The position numbers were made by a program, and so were the translations under genes. Of a DNA stretch of 64,000 bases, positions 22,998-34,186 are shown in pieces. The stretch covers positions 1 through 64,000 of the forward strand of contig FMBT01000375.1 of NCBI GenBank assembly GCA_900095095.1, written 5' to 3'. This DNA is from Fragilariopsis cylindrus CCMP1102 (taxonomy: Eukaryota > Bacillariophyta > Bacillariophyceae > Bacillariales > Bacillariaceae). Under the pieces are notes generated by a model. The model ran no database searches. It saw nothing but the letters and a program-made list of their open reading frames with translations, and was not told the origin of the DNA. Every line of letters starts with the position of its first letter. Position 1 is the stretch's first letter.

Positions 22998-24824
22998 TTA
23001 GCTCTGATTGAAAAGCAATGGCGCAAGATCCTCTGCCAGAGACAATCCCGAGAGCGCTGCGGCTTCCACTCCTTCTGGTCCCATCAACAATGATGACGAC
23101 GAACTCCCATCATCAGTAGTAGTAGTTGTTGTTGTTGTTGTCGTGGATTTCTTTTTACGAAAGAAAAAGTCACCACACACACCGGCTCTTCTTGAATTGT
23201 CCAACAGGTGTGGCACTGTCAATCTCTTGGAGTCCTTCGGTTGTGCATGATCCCATGCCATTAACGAACAATGTACTACTTTTCCCAGTGATGTTGATGT
23301 TGATGTTGATGTTGATGTTGATGTTGATGCTGCTGTTGATGTTGATGCTTCATCTACTACTGCTGTTACGGAAGGTAATATTTTCCTATTACTATCTTTC
23401 TCCTCTTCTGCTACTACTGTAGCCAAAAATGCATCTAACATTTCTTGTTTGACTGCCTCTTCATCGTCTAACTGTTCACCAACTAAATGAGAGGCTGCAT
23501 ACTCGTGTGTCGAGTGTACCACCCATAGGTCAAATTGTGAGTCCAATGATGAGTCCAATGATAACGATTGTTGCTGTTGTTGTTGTTTTCCATCTACTAC
23601 GTGTACACCTTCGTTTCTATTTCTACCGGGTTTGGATGAATCATGGATGATTGTTTTGAGGAATGGATGTTCGTCGGGAGCAATGTGTCGCACCCCTGAT
23701 ATAGTAGTAGCAGTAGCAGTAGCTGTAACAGTGATATTAGTCGCGGAGGGTTTTTGAAATGCAACAAGAAGAACTACCGCTCCTGTTGATTCCAAATCAA
23801 GTGGTAGTGCAAGATCTTTCCAATGAGCCGGATCGAGTATTGCATAAGTATTGGGTAAGACAAGAAGCTTATCGGACATCACGAGTGCATCAAAGATATG
23901 TATTTGAGGCTTTCCACCTTTATCATTCCGATCAACCACTCGTACATTCCATACCTTTTGTTGTTCGTCATATTCTGCTGACTGGACATGTTGACCAAAG
24001 AGACATTTACTACTACTACTACTAGAACCGTTTTCTCCTCGTGATGATCCAGCATGGTGTGATTTGTGTGCTTGTATATCGGAAACAATTCCTTTCGCAA
24101 TTGAATTTTGGGAGGGAATGCCCACCCATAAATGATTATCATTATCATCATCATTCGCATCATCCGCACACACTGCTTCATCTCGTTCTCGCTCTCCTAC
24201 TGATGATTCTGATTTCGACAACAACGACGCTTTTCTTGGTGATTTCGTATCAAATATCCATTTGGATACAAGTCCACTGTCTTCCCATTGTGCCAATAAA
24301 CCATCTCGAAATTCTTTTGTCTGTACCGAAAAGTAGGGTGCCGCATGATCGAAAAAAACTTCCACGACTTTTTCTGTCGTAGTAGCTGTAGTTGGAGTTG
24401 TTGATGTTGCTTGTTGTTGTCTTCTGCTGCTACCATCCCCTTCATTATCAGTAGTATCCACCTCGATTTTGACACGCCGACGAGCAGTACGTCCTCCCGG
24501 ACCTCTTCCCCACTCCAATGTCGTGACCTGTAGCTCAGGAGCGTTGGTGTCGGTATTGGCTAATTCTGATGATAGTTCTAGAAGACGCTTCGCGCATACT
24601 AGTCCACTAATTCCTGCACCAACAACACCGACTCGTATTGGTGTTTGCTGTTGTGTCGATATTGGATGAGTTGACGACGATGCTATAGATGACATTGACA
24701 TAGCGGCGGTAGTGCGTAGTATTGTGCAAGTAAGATTATTATTGCGGACAAGTTGGCTAGCACCGAAAACTAGAAGGGCGGTAAAACGTACAACTCGTCG
24801 ATGGTTGCCGCTTCTGTTGAACAT
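22998..24824 (-). CDS. Renalase-like FAD-dependent oxidoreductase
   Basis: Single exon, 608 residues from the ATG at 24822-24824. Residues about 64-130 hold the FAD-binding Rossmann motif 'VGVVGAGISGLVCAKRLLE', then 'WGRGPGGRTARR', the signature of the renalase/amine-oxidase-like family. 'VFFDHAAPYFSVQTKEFRDG' and 'LAQWEDSGLVSKW' follow the same family pattern. The C-terminus has 'AWDHAQPKDSKRL', 'RRAGVCGDFF' and 'GVEAAALSGLSLAEDLAPLL', the closing FAD-contact helix. The typical length is about 340. The excess comes from Thr/Ser/Gln/Asp-rich inserts. The basic, hydrophobic N-terminus may be an organelle or membrane signal, but I cannot tell which. Substrate is unknown. The frame is intact, in contrast to the two genes before it. 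Confidence 0.85.
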   Translation of the reverse strand: MFNRSGNHRRVVRFTALLVFGASQLVRNNNLTCTILRTTAAMSMSSIASSSTHPISTQQQTPIRVGVVGAGISGLVCAKRLLELSSELANTDTNAPELQVTTLEWGRGPGGRTARRRVKIEVDTTDNEGDGSSRRQQQATSTTPTTATTTEKVVEVFFDHAAPYFSVQTKEFRDGLLAQWEDSGLVSKWIFDTKSPRKASLLSKSESSVGERERDEAVCADDANDDDNDNHLWVGIPSQNSIAKGIVSDIQAHKSHHAGSSRGENGSSSSSSKCLFGQHVQSAEYDEQQKVWNVRVVDRNDKGGKPQIHIFDALVMSDKLLVLPNTYAILDPAHWKDLALPLDLESTGAVVLLVAFQKPSATNITVTATATATTISGVRHIAPDEHPFLKTIIHDSSKPGRNRNEGVHVVDGKQQQQQQSLSLDSSLDSQFDLWVVHSTHEYAASHLVGEQLDDEEAVKQEMLDAFLATVVAEEEKDSNRKILPSVTAVVDEASTSTAASTSTSTSTSTSTSLGKVVHCSLMAWDHAQPKDSKRLTVPHLLDNSRRAGVCGDFFFRKKKSTTTTTTTTTTDDGSSSSSLLMGPEGVEAAALSGLSLAEDLAPLLFNQS

Positions 24825-25089
24825 CAATCTCTATGAAAAATCCCAGAAGGAAATTACGCAGAACAAGTAGCGTATTTTTTTAATACGACAGAGTTCCTTT
24901 CGCAGTTACAGTTTCTTCTTACTCAGCTTAGATCTACAACGTCTTTTCCGATGTTGTTGTTCTGTTTTGTTTTGTTGAAGATGATGATTCATTTATTGTT
25001 CGTTGCTGTCATCGTCCTATCATAATTTTTATTTTTATCTATGGAATGTGTTGTTATTATTCTCTATGTTACGGTATGATGCCTCTATC

Positions 25090-25330
25090 GCGAATTCTCT
25101 ATATAAAAACTAAATCATGCCCAAATTTTACCAGTATTTGTTAGTCTACAGTAGTATATAATAACAACTTTAGCATCAAGTAGTATATACACCTAAAAAG
25201 TCATATTTTTGGAAAATTAAACCATGAAGTTTACAATTGACCTATTGGATGGAGAATTGTTATATTCCTTAGTCTTGTAAGCCTACTGGTATCTCACAAT
25301 GTAGGCTCACACACAGCACACATCATCTTT
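25090..25330 (-). repeat. End segment of a dispersed repeat (copy 2, inverted)
   Basis: Read on the minus strand this matches 3480-3700: 'gagcctacattgtgagatac', 'cttacaagactaaggaatat', 'atgactttttaggtgtatat'. The two copies are about 22 kb apart in opposite orientation. Unlike copy 1, about 700 nt of other sequence (25330-26030) separates this end from the 191-bp-type units. Confidence 0.8.
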
Positions 25331-26029
25331 TTAGTAGATATCTTGTTCAGGACACAAAGCAGGGTAGAACTTATGGGAAAATGCTTCTTTTTGGTCAGGG
25401 AGAGTTCCTTTACCTTGACATGTGTGTAATAAATAATGGTTCAAAATATGTTATAGGCGTTCCTTCAATTCATGAACATATCCTTGTACAATGACTAGCC
25501 TTTTAACACACCATGTTACTAGTTAATTTATTGCGGCTATTATTTTTGCTATAAGAAGTTTTTCCGGAAAATAAAGTTATGGAACCCATTACATGTTTAA
25601 TATTTATATGTCTGCAGGACAATATTGGTGAACAGGGGTTTTATTTCTTCACCAAGGGCTAAAAACCGAATTTGGGCCTATATTAGCTAAAATCAACTAA
25701 AAAATATTTTGCACGAGGTGTGCCATGTGAACCAGAGGCCATACTATTGGGGCTTTAGGTGGGTTAGTTTATTTTTTGAGTATTTGTGTGGTTGATCCTG
25801 TCAAAATTGGTGTGGGATCATTTTCCAACCAGCAGTGACTATTTTGAGTATGGCCCTTGATTGGTTTTGTTATGACAGGAGGAGTAAAACACTGCAATTA
25901 CATCCCAAATAATGGTTGGTTGGGATGATGATGCTTTCCATTCACAAGTAATATGTCCTAGTGAGGACTGTGAATCAATTCTGTTTCTAATTTACCTGGT
26001 GGTATGTTAAAACAATGAAATGTATGTAT

Positions 26030-26420
26030 CTTGGACCATACGTTTTTGATCAGAAATGAACCACAAAATATCTCCAATAAAAGGGTTGCACAGGACAACA
26101 CCAGATGGGTCAGGTGCACAAACATCCACATAGTGTACTAGAACATTGTGTTGCCTCCTACAACTTTCCTGTACTTGTGGTTGCAAATGAAATTCATTTA
26201 GCTGGTGTGGAAGCACAAAAACAACAATATGATTTTTGATCAGATATGAATACAAAACCAGATGGGTTGGGTGCACTAGCATCGACATAGAGTACTAGAA
26301 CATTAGAACATTGTGTTTGCCTCCTACCATTTTTCTGTTCTTCTGTTTGCGGAATGCAATTCATTTTTCTGTTGTGGAAGTTACACAAACAACAAGACTT
26401 TGGATCAGATTTTCACAAAC
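26030..26420 (-). repeat. Diverged 191-bp-type repeat units (inverted copy)
   Basis: On the minus strand two units carry the words of the 2520-3440 array: 'ggaggcaacacaatgttcta', 'tgtggatgtttgtgcacctg' and 'catctggtgttgtcct'. They resemble the older 3' units of that array more than the nearly identical 5' units. Confidence 0.8.
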
Positions 26421-26700
26421 AATGGGTGAAACAGATGCTATTGATCTTACTTATCAATAATAATATGATAAGGGTTGTTGGATGTGTTTTGTAATAAAAA
26501 TCCAAACTATTTGTGTAGTGTCTTTTACTACAACAGATAATATACCTAAAAATTAATAACAGCTGCAACACTCTTCCGATTAGTGGGATTTAGTTATATT
26601 CCCTTATTGGAAATGTCTTGTCTTCTAGGTAAGCCCCTGCATATACGGCCTATCGGATCGGTTGATGTGGGACGGATGCTATTTAATTGGTGTTGGTGTC

Positions 26701-26729
26701 AGCTGAGCTGAGCTGAGCTGAGCTGAGCT
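26701..26729. repeat. GCTGA pentanucleotide repeat
   Basis: About five tandem GCTGA units. No gene lies within about 1 kb on either side. Confidence 0.9.
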
Positions 26730-27944
26730 CCAGTATTATGTTTGAGTCGTATATTTGCGAGTGCTAATCGAGTGAGTCAAAGGAGTGATCTAATCGAGTG
26801 AGTCGAGTGTTGAGGTTTGGATCTTGGATCCAACCGTTGAATCTATATCTAATAGTAACCCGGAAGTAGAATCCGAGTGTACTGAATATATTAATTATAG
26901 TTTAAGATAACAACCAAGTTAAAAGCAAAATAGAGTACAAATACTGTAGATAACCATGGCCAGTTCAGAGCTTTTCAGACATATTAGTTAGTACATTCTT
27001 CTTCTAATTTTGGGTGGACTTTTTGCGTGGTTGAGTGTAGTAGTGTCATGGACACATAGTAGTAGTAGTGGTAGTAGTAGTAGCAACACAATAATTCCAA
27101 AGAATACTGCTCAACTATGCGCACCAATCATATTCATACAGAATTACCATGGGGGGCTAAAATGCTATGCAGAGTGAAGGAAAGAAGTTCAACAATATTG
27201 ATTTTTCACATTGATGATGATGATGATGTACCTTCAGAGAAATTTCATACTTTGTGCACACAGCAGTGTTGTGTAGTGAGTGTGTGCATCGGCATCAAAC
27301 ACTACTAAGCTTGTTAATTAGCTAGCCTTTTGAAAGTGAGATTAGGTGTTTGGAGTGTAAAGTAAGTAGTGAGAAAGAATCTTCATAGTATCTCTCTCAC
27401 TAAAATTATTTAGTGGACTTGAGTTGAGTCGTACATATCGACGAATTTCTTCTTTTGATTTTGTTCTCGCCACCAAACAAACAGTTTTAACGTAACAGCC
27501 AGGCTAATAATTATAAATAAAGTCGAATTAGCTATCATGCACGAATGAATGAATATTGATTGGAATTGATAAAAACGAGCAGTCATCGATAAGCACAAAG
27601 TGTCAAGAGGGTTTTTGAATTTTGGCTAGTAGCTATATTACCTAGTAGGCATAACAGTTTTTATTTACCGTAATTAGAGACTTGTTACCGTAGACGGACG
27701 CGAAGAAAAAACCAACACAAACCAAAAATACACAAAGTATACTTCCGAGTTGTTGCAACTAAACAATCAAAGAACAGAAAACAAAACAAGACAAAAAGAG
27801 ACGACAAAACAATCAACACAACGAGACAGTTAAAGAAGTAGTAATAGAAGAAGAAAACGAATTTCGTTTTTATCAATCAATCAATCTCTGTTCATTAGTA
27901 ACGTTAACCTTTTCTCAAATTACTTCAAATTACTTACTTCAATC

Positions 27945-29075
27945 ATGGTTTGTTGCTGCAATACAATCGGTAATATATTTAGACTTGTCATCGTTTGTGG
28001 ATGTGCATTTGCGGTAAGTTATGTTGCTTTATTGTGTCTTATTGTGCTTTGTGCTTAATCGTACCGGTAGTTCATTTGAAATAAAAGTATAAGTAGTGTA
28101 AACAGCGTTACTGTACGGTACGCACACATAACATAACATACAGGAAACAGTAAATAGTACTGCGTACTCGTTTCTCTTCGTCGTCGTCGTCGTCGTCGTC
28201 AACTCTTTATTTCGCCATCTCTTCGAGACACGATATGAATTGAGTTGACACGGCATGAATCGGCACGACATGAATTGACACGACATGAATCGAAGAGAGT
28301 GCAATATTCTATTCTATGCTATTCTCATCTTATCTCCTTCTGAGATATCTCTGATACATATTGCTCATTTCTCATGTCTCTCTCGCTCACTCTTCGTTGT
28401 TTCTCGCTCGTCTCTTCTCCCTTCTCTTCCTTCAATTATATAAATATCTATTTATTCATTATACCGGTATGCAATAACATCAAAAAGTTAATAATGCAAT
28501 TTTTAAATATATATTCATGTGATTTTATTCATTCTAAAAGTGATGATTCACTTTCAATTGGTATATGGTTTCAAACATCCTCATCATTCGATGGCAATAT
28601 CGTTGACGGTGATGGTGGGGATGGTGAATGTAATATTGATGATGGGTCGTATACAGCAGAAGAAAATGGTTTAGTGGCGGGTGCACGATCGGCATTAATT
28701 ATATCTATGCTTTGTGGTATGTCCGCATTAATTATGGTGATGTTTGAATGGTGTATCTGTGAAATATGTTGTGCGGGTCTAGTAGAAGGTTTAGCATTTG
28801 TCGGTGCATGGGGTTGTGGATTAGGTGTGTATATGATCTATGGTATTGATGGATGTGGTACATTAGAAGAAGAAATTAATGAAGGAACCACCGATGATAC
28901 TATATCTAATTTCGGTACATCCTTAATACCAGACAGTATTATTAATATACCAACTGGTACTGATTGTGATTGGGGACCAGGTGCAACCTATAATTTACTA
29001 GCATGTATTGCCTATTTTGGTTGTGGTATATTATTATGTTGTACACCACAACCAAAACCTATTTGTAAACAATAG
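27945..29075 (+). CDS. Cys-rich four-helix membrane protein of unknown function
   Basis: Exon 1 (27945-28013) encodes 'MVCCCNTIGNIFRLVIVCG' and ends in GTAAGT. A phase-0 intron (28014-28487, 474 nt) joins to 'LIMQFLNIYSCDFIHSK', so the first membrane helix is completed across the splice. Further hydrophobic segments are 'ALIISMLCGMSALIMVMF', 'GLAFVGAWGCGLGVYMIYG' and 'LLACIAYFGCGILLCC'. Loops hold paired Cys ('CICEICCAG', 'GIDGCGTLEEE', 'GTDCDWGPGATYN'). The layout resembles tetraspan or claudin-like proteins, but I see no family signature. The protein is about 218 residues. The exon 2 acceptor ('caaaaag') is weak, so that junction is the least certain part. Confidence 0.7.
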
Positions 29076-30025
29076 AAGAAAGAGAAAGAGAAAGAGAAAC
29101 AATCAAGTGAAGGGAGAATATTATATATTTATATATATATGTGAACAAAAATAAAAATAAAAAGACAGTAGTCAATTGCAGTAACTAGTAGATAACCAAA
29201 AATAATAGCCTACGTGGTGCTACGCTACTACTATACCGGTACATAACAGCAGAATTCACTCGGCACACGACAACGGTATCTGCAACTGTATTGCACTGTA
29301 CGTTGTGTGTACTGTATTGTGATAAAACGCAAAAGTAACTATTGCAGTACAGTAGTAACGTTAGTAGCTAGTAGCTAGATAAAGATTATACAGTAGTAAA
29401 GGGTGGTATAATATATAAAAACGAAAAGATTAAAAATGCGTATACAGTACTAGTAGTGTACAGTTGTTTGACATAATATTTTTTCTAATGCCAGGTCATA
29501 CACAGTATAGTATACAGTAGGACTAATAGTATAGCAAGTACTGTAGAGGTTTTTACGAAAAATGAGAAAATTTGCTTGAGGACGAACTACTGTGCGGTAG
29601 TTAACTAGTGTACAGTAGCATAGGATCTTACTGCATGTCACGCCATGTCATACCATTTTTCATCCGATTTGATAATACTACATATGTGTTTCTTCATTTA
29701 TTCATACTTTTGTTGTTGTTAGGGCTATCCAAATAGAATACACAATAGAATACAGTAGCGTGTTGATACTACTATGACAATGACAATGACAATATCATCA
29801 GTCCTTTTTTTTATGTTGCTAGGTAACTAGCTAGCTAGACTAGGTAGAAGTGTCAAGAAGATAAAAGTTTCTACTAATTCTGCATACTAAAAAACATTAA
29901 ATATATATCCGAATCTTGTTGTTATCGAAACGAATGAATCCAATCGATAACCGCACCACACCACAACACACCACAATACACAAATACAAAAACTAAATGC
30001 GTACACGTATTATCATTTTTTTTTC
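29076..30025. other. Intergenic, no gene seen
   Basis: AT-rich sequence between two convergent genes. Short runs such as 'tagctagctagac' occur but no coding frame, RNA gene or clear repeat. Confidence 0.5.
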
Positions 30026-31197
30026 TCAAGCAGATACTTCGGCATCTTCGCCTTCTGCATCAGCATCAGCAGCAACAACAATTTTATTACCATCGTCATC
30101 ATAACCATCACTCCAATTGGCAGGATCTGAATATTCATGATCAGGATGTTTCAACACCCATTCCTCAGTTTCTTTTTCATATGGAGCAGCAAATTTCTCC
30201 ATATTTGCATACCAATATATTGGAAATACCCAAAAACTAAATATGATACCAGATACAGTTACAATTGGGACTAGTATATTAGCAATCATAAATGCTTTCT
30301 GTGAATCACCACCTTTTAAATGAATAATACCAGATGGTAAACTAATTAATGCACAAATTATAAATATGCACATCCAAATTCCTGTATTAATTCGAACATT
30401 TAGTCTTATAAGTGGATGTGTTAAGGCTTCAATACCAACCTCATCTGCTGCAAAGTCTTGACAGAATGGTCGACCAAATACAAACCACATTATACCAACC
30501 CCGAATGCAATTGCTGCATTGATGATAAAACTACTCCAGTATTTTAAAAAGTCTGTTGATGGTGGATAAGAATATGTAATAATCATTAATATACCAAACA
30601 TAGATGCAAAAATAACATCTAGCATTTTTGGCCTACGTAATAGATAGATAATAAATAATGCAATAATGAAATGATAAGGAACAGATTAGATCGAATTAGA
30701 TAGAATATGTTAGGGGTTTTACATTGTATTTTTATAGCAGTGCATGCACTGTAGTACCGTCTTTCTATTCGGGCTTTTCTTCCTATTAGCTGGCTAATAA
30801 TCAGATGGCTGCACGTAAAATAAACAACACAAAACACACAGGACCAAAACTTAAAGACTTACCATGTTCGTGTTTTACCAAATTTGTATAAAATTAGATT
30901 TATAACTAATATATTAAATAATGCAAATAAAAATGAAGTTAAAAACAAAATTTTATAATCTTGTACAATGAATGTAAGGATTAATGGTACCCACATAGCA
31001 ATTCCACTTAATGTATACAATGCAATGATCAGTTTTTCAGTGCATTCACTATTTCCATTATTACCATCGTTATTATTATCGTCATTACCACCACCTTCCT
31101 GGTGAACAACATCAAGAACGACAACGTCTGCAGTTCTATATGACCTATTACGAGCAGGTAAGTTCGACGATCGCCTATTACTAGTAGTAGATACCAT
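30026..31197 (-). CDS. Six-helix membrane protein of unknown function
   Basis: Exon 1 (30863-31197) and exon 2 (30026-30632) are joined over a 230-nt GT-AG intron, giving 313 residues with the junction 'TRTWPKMLDVIF'. A hydrophilic Asn/Asp-rich N-terminus precedes helices at 'LIIALYTLSGIAMWVPLIL', 'ILFLTSFLFALFNILVINL', 'VIFASMFGILMIITYSY', 'INAAIAFGVGIMWFVFG', 'GIWMCIFIICALISLPSGI' and 'ANILVPIVTVSGIIFSFW'. The tail is acidic and carries 'DHEYSDPANWSDGYDDDGN'. I recognise no transporter or receptor motif. The start is the ATG followed by 'VSTTSNRRSSN'. Confidence 0.78.
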
Positions 31198-32486
31198 CTC
31201 TTAACTAATATCCTCTTCGTTTTTACTACCTTATACGTGTACAATTACAGTAATTCCTCGTCGATCGTTGTGTTGTTCTGTGTTATGCTCTTTTTGCTTT
31301 TGTGTTATGTTCTTTTTTCTTGTGTGTCGTTGGCGAGTTCTTTGCTGATGATCTTTTGTGGTGTGTGTTGTTTTTTTCGCTTTTTATGCAAGGACGTTCA
31401 AGTATTTCTGTAAAGAAAGAGCGAAAGGATAACTACTTCACGCTAACACGAATTTTCAAACTGCGATGGGCAATTTTAAATTTTTACGGGCTTATTACAG
31501 CGTAGGTGAAGCCATTAAAAAGCGATCGGAGTTATTATTTTATCTCTTGATAAGAAAGCGCGTGCCTATGAAAGGGGGGGGGGGGGTACGGTCTCAAAAT
31601 GGGGCGCTAAGTCCGATTTTTGAAGGAGAAACAGCCCCTTAAAGAAAGGACCCAAAATTCCTGCCCCATTAACGGGGCAGTAGCTTGAAAGATGTTTAAC
31701 ATTCCAAAGATGATTGTTGGATGCAATCATATGGTAATAGTTCAACTTTATGTTTCAACATTTGACAAATGTCTTTATTAGCTTTCCTGTTGTAAGGTAT
31801 TTGGGTGGTATTTACCTCTCATTTTATTCTATCTCTCTCTCTCTCTCTCTCTCTCTTCCTTTCTTGCAGCGAATAGTAAAAATATACCTGGATTAATTGA
31901 ATGATTGGTCTCACTATCTGGACTTGACACTCGACTCAACTCGACTCGAGCACCCCAATCACGTGAAATAGGATATCATCATGTTGGTGCTACGATTGGT
32001 ATTGCTATCTTAGCATTATTCAATATAGCAGTAGTCGTTATGTTAGTTTTTCAATTGCCACACTTTTGTCAAAAGTCACGATTGTACAATACATAAATAA
32101 GATGACAACAAAAAGGTGATATATAGTAGTAATAATAATGATAATAATAATTACAAAAAGAAGAAAATTCCAATGTAATATGGGCCGACACATTTTATGC
32201 TCCGTATAAGAACGAATGTACTTTATTCTGAAGGGAATTCTCGTTTTTTGGTGAGTCTTCTAATGAATGGATTACAGTATGAAAAAATAGATCGAGCAGG
32301 TATTACCTTACTATCAACAAAGCAAAACACACAAAGACAGTACATTTTCACATTATGGTTTCATTCATATACCGTATTCACTTTTACATATACTAGATAT
32401 ATATAAACATATATTTATATTCATATTCATATTATCTTTATATTCTTTTGATCCATATTATTGGGTGTTGTTGTCATCGTATTTTA

Positions 32487-32518
<32 letters not shown>

Positions 32519-32562
32519 AAGCTACGTAGTTAATTTGATGGTATATATACTGATTAATTTCT
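31198..32562. other. Intergenic: G13 run, palindrome, possible exon, microsatellites
   Basis: A run of 13 G lies at 31574-31586. A 7-bp perfect stem with 6-nt loop (CTGCCCC...GGGGCAG) lies at 31661-31680. A TC repeat ends in 'ttcttgcag' at about 31869, a good-looking splice acceptor. A CATA repeat lies near 32490-32513. The only frame with coding flavour is listed separately. Confidence 0.55.
31905..32096 (+). CDS. Possible terminal exon of a small membrane protein
   Basis: This frame has no ATG start. Its last 42 residues have codon usage like nearby genes and one membrane helix ('ATIGIAILALFNIAVVVMLV'), ending in 'FCQKSRLYNT'. A splice acceptor lies nearby at about 31869, but I could not find a matching upstream exon. 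It may be a gene fragment or chance. Confidence 0.25.
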   Translation: MVSLSGLDTRLNSTRAPQSREIGYHHVGATIGIAILALFNIAVVVMLVFQLPHFCQKSRLYNT

Positions 32563-33573
32563 TTACACCATAATTAATGTACCACCTAATATTGTTGGTA
32601 ATGTTTCATTGGTTCCTAATCCAAATTTTGATAAACTTACAAGTAGATCAGGTATGCTGGATTCATTATCATCATCATCATCATCCTTCTCACCTGCCGC
32701 TGCCTTCCTATTACTATTACTATTATGGATATGAAAACTATTTCGTAACTTTTTACCGGCTAATGGACGAATAATTTTCAACACGACATTGATAAAAGAT
32801 AAGGGATTGATAATATGAAATCCACATATTCGTATTGGTAAACACGTATTGATATGTTTGAATAACTTGCCAGATAGTTTTATATTCCAATCCGAAAATT
32901 GAGTGACCCCTCTCACATAAATAATAATTCCATGTTGTTGCACCGATTCATCTTGTTGTTGTATCAATTGATGGATTTGATACCAAACTACTTTTAATAA
33001 AGTATCAGCAGAAATATCGGTATCGGCTTCGACCCACATATCCTGGAATAAAATTCCACGCCCATCTGGATCGGTGATGACTGGAGAATATTGTAAATAT
33101 TTCATGGCTGGACTATCCATGGTCATAATACCGTGCATGGCACCACCCTCCTCCATCGTCATGGGAAGGAAGGCATGCTGTAAACCAAACGTTTCCACAC
33201 GACTGTCCCAATATTTCAACCATCGTTTGACTGCTAATTTTGTATTGAAACTTTCACATCGTAAGAATGTTAACTTAAATGTATCATAACAGGCTTCGCA
33301 ACCGCCTGGTCCAGTAGCTGAACAGCTTTCTTTGGCCAATAAATAATTTGCCTTCTTTTTGACATTACTGATATTATCAATCATCGTATCAAATTCCAGA
33401 ATCGAATTTTTGATAAGAGCCGGTGTTTCAATTCGTGCTGGTGCTTGCTTGTATATCGTATCAAGATCAGTAGCTACTGATGAATCATCATCTTTTATTA
33501 TTATTGATGTATCTTTAGCATAATACATCAAATAAAAAGATAATAATGAAACGAAAGGTTGAAGAAAGAACAT
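32563..33573 (-). CDS. CRAL-TRIO (Sec14-like) lipid-binding domain protein
   Basis: Single exon, 336 residues. The second half matches the CRAL-TRIO lipid-transfer fold: 'HGIIIYVRGVTQFSDWN', then 'RICGFHIINPLSFINVVLKI' (the Sec14 'h-h-N-P-h-h-F' strand-helix), 'IRPLAGKKLRNSFHIH' and the closing 'LPTILGGTLIMV', the equivalent of the Sec14 'LP..YGG' element. Residues about 85-115 have several Cys ('CSATGPGGCEACYD'). The hydrophobic N-terminus ('MFFLQPFVSLLSFYLMYY') may be a signal or anchor. A role in lipid binding or trafficking is inferred from the fold only. A second CRAL-TRIO gene lies at 47.9 kb. Confidence 0.75.
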   Translation of the reverse strand: MFFLQPFVSLLSFYLMYYAKDTSIIIKDDDSSVATDLDTIYKQAPARIETPALIKNSILEFDTMIDNISNVKKKANYLLAKESCSATGPGGCEACYDTFKLTFLRCESFNTKLAVKRWLKYWDSRVETFGLQHAFLPMTMEEGGAMHGIMTMDSPAMKYLQYSPVITDPDGRGILFQDMWVEADTDISADTLLKVVWYQIHQLIQQQDESVQQHGIIIYVRGVTQFSDWNIKLSGKLFKHINTCLPIRICGFHIINPLSFINVVLKIIRPLAGKKLRNSFHIHNSNSNRKAAAGEKDDDDDDNESSIPDLLVSLSKFGLGTNETLPTILGGTLIMV

Positions 33574-34084
33574 TATGACGGGTGATTTGACTTTGACTCT
33601 GGCTCTGACTTTGACTTTAACTCGGACTTTGACTTGATACTTGATAGACTCTTCTTGCTTGTAAACCTAACCTTGCTTGCGTCCTGGATGCTGATCAACC
33701 ACCAACAACTTGAGAAAAGAAATTGGTACAGTAAAAGAAAATAATATCATGTATCCAAGAATTAGAAGTACGTACTGTACAGTGACACTCGATCACAAGA
33801 TTATTGACACCACGAGAGATATGGCATATCGTACTGCTGTCCAGACTTATGGTCCTTGATAAGTTTTATCTTACTACTGATTTGATGTTTTCTCAAGTAC
33901 TATAAAACGTATGGGTGGACAGACTATATTTCAATAAAAGGAGTTTAGAACACTCTATCCTTTATTTGTTTCAAATCAAAAAATAATTAATACAAACAAC
34001 CCCTACTTGCTCACACAAAGAGATCCACGACCAATCGACACACACACACACACACACACAATATTGAAGTCGGAGGTACAAGAA

Positions 34085-34142
<58 letters not shown>

Positions 34143-34186
34143 GTACGTGCAATACTGTGATATAATTGCATTTTAAAAACAGAAAA
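33574..34186. other. Intergenic between divergent genes, with AC and GA microsatellites
   Basis: 'gactttgac'-type hexamer repeats lie at about 33590-33640, an AC run at about 34038-34060, and a long GA run at about 34085-34141 about 45 nt before the eIF2D start codon. The region should contain both promoters. Confidence 0.6.

Larger units (their letters stand above)
24825..27944. other. Gene-poor region carrying an inverted repeat copy
   Basis: No supported gene. It contains repeat copy 2 (about 25090-26420), a GCTGA pentamer repeat (26701-26729) and AGT-rich trinucleotide runs near 27055-27090. Short frames at 27117-27308 and 27410-27876 lack domains and coding character. Confidence 0.55.

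Noticed and set aside
27117-27308. Short frame 'MRTNHIHTELPW'
   Set aside because: No domain, no splice context and codon use unlike nearby genes.
34085-34141. Long GA run as a coding Leu/Ser tract on the minus strand
   Set aside because: It is a plain dinucleotide microsatellite in the eIF2D leader.
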